The position numbers and the translations under genes are program-made. A stretch of DNA of 5,630 bases, from assembly GCA_937889655.1 (NCBI GenBank), contig CALBZG010000060.1, positions 1 to 5,630 on the forward strand. The letters are read 5' to 3'. Positions 5,432 through 5,630 of this stretch are shown here, in pieces. Within the stretch, counting starts at the first letter, position 1, and each line of letters starts with the position of its first letter. The notes beneath the pieces are model-generated. The model was not told where the DNA came from and ran no database searches. It worked only from the letters and a program-made list of their open reading frames with translations. This stretch comes from an uncultured Clostridia bacterium (GTDB lineage Bacteria > Bacillota > Clostridia > Peptostreptococcales > Anaerovoracaceae).

Positions 5432-5630
5432 ATGTTTAGCATAGGTGACAAAATTGTGTATCCAATGCATGGCGCCGGAATCATCGGAGAGATCGAACAA
5501 CGTAAAATTCTAGGCGAAATCAGAGAATACTATATATTGAACGTGCCTTGCGGGGATATGAAAATCATGATCCCTGTAGATTCCTGCGCAGAAATTGGCG
5601 TAAGACCTGTTGCAGAGCCGGCAACCATAA
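5432..5630 (+). CDS. CarD/CdnL-family RNA polymerase-binding regulator, N-terminal part (partial)
   Basis: The first 66 codons of a gene that continues past the window end. ATG 5432 has an excellent Shine-Dalgarno, GGAGG at 5419-5423, eight bases upstream. The protein opens MFSIGDKIVYPMHGAG and shows the CarD/TRCF RNA-polymerase-interacting (Tudor-like) domain pattern: YPMHGAG at 10-16, IGEIEQRKILGE at 18-29, YYILNVP at 33-39, MIPVD at 46-50 and GVRPV at 56-60. In characterised members this domain binds the RNA polymerase beta subunit, while a C-terminal helical domain (not in the window) contacts promoter DNA and stabilises the open complex. Since the gene is cut, its full length and the presence of that C-terminal domain cannot be checked. 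The transcription-repair factor Mfd has a related domain but far inside a long protein, so a stand-alone CarD-type gene is favoured. Confidence 0.9.
   Translation, partial: MFSIGDKIVYPMHGAGIIGEIEQRKILGEIREYYILNVPCGDMKIMIPVDSCAEIGVRPVAEPATI

Noticed and set aside
5156..5500. Minus-strand open frame spanning the kinase end, the carD promoter and the carD start
   Set aside because: It crosses a clear promoter and Shine-Dalgarno for carD and overlaps the kinase G2 box. There is no family resemblance.
1..5630. Search for CRISPR repeats, insertion-sequence ends, tRNA genes, defence modules or prophage genes
   Set aside because: None seen. The gene content is ordinary chromosomal metabolism and signalling, with no terminal inverted repeats or repeat arrays beyond the TTTTA tract.

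Overview
The window looks like a chromosomal segment of an anaerobic, low-to-moderate G+C member of the Bacillota, most likely class Clostridia. This rests on three things: strong Shine-Dalgarno sites matching the Bacillota anti-SD, SigA-type promoters, and the gene content (a CarD-like regulator, a DUF815 ATPase, and an OmpR/EnvZ-type two-component pair of clostridial character). The species cannot be named from this sequence alone. I see no mobile element, CRISPR array, tRNA or rRNA.

Layout. Positions 1-129 hold the last 42 codons of a ketol-acid reductoisomerase (ilvC). A complete dihydroxy-acid dehydratase (ilvD, 143-1807) follows in the same orientation, so this is the tail of a branched-chain amino acid operon (consecutive steps in Val/Leu/Ile synthesis). 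It ends at a GC-stem hairpin with A-rich and T-rich flanks that should work in both directions, because the next gene is convergent. That gene (minus strand, 3060 down to 1870) is a DUF815-type AAA+/P-loop ATPase of unknown function. A compact intergenic region (3061-3220) carries what appear to be back-to-back promoters. One drives the ATPase leftward, the other drives a rightward OmpR-type response regulator (3221-3892) and its overlapping membrane histidine kinase (3882-5312). After a short gap with a near-consensus SigA promoter, the first 66 codons of a CarD/CdnL-type RNA-polymerase-binding regulator run off the window end (5432-5630).

How the parts relate. ilvC-ilvD form a metabolic unit. 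The response regulator and kinase form a signalling unit whose signal and regulon cannot be read from the sequence. The ATPase shares a control region with that pair, which makes co-regulation possible but unproven. carD appears to be its own transcription unit. Most of the window is ordinary core genome. The least understood item is the DUF815 ATPase. The most informative sequence-level observations concern start-codon choice (a TTG start for the response regulator, a downstream ATG for the ATPase), the divergent promoter region, and the pentamer-repeat bidirectional terminator.
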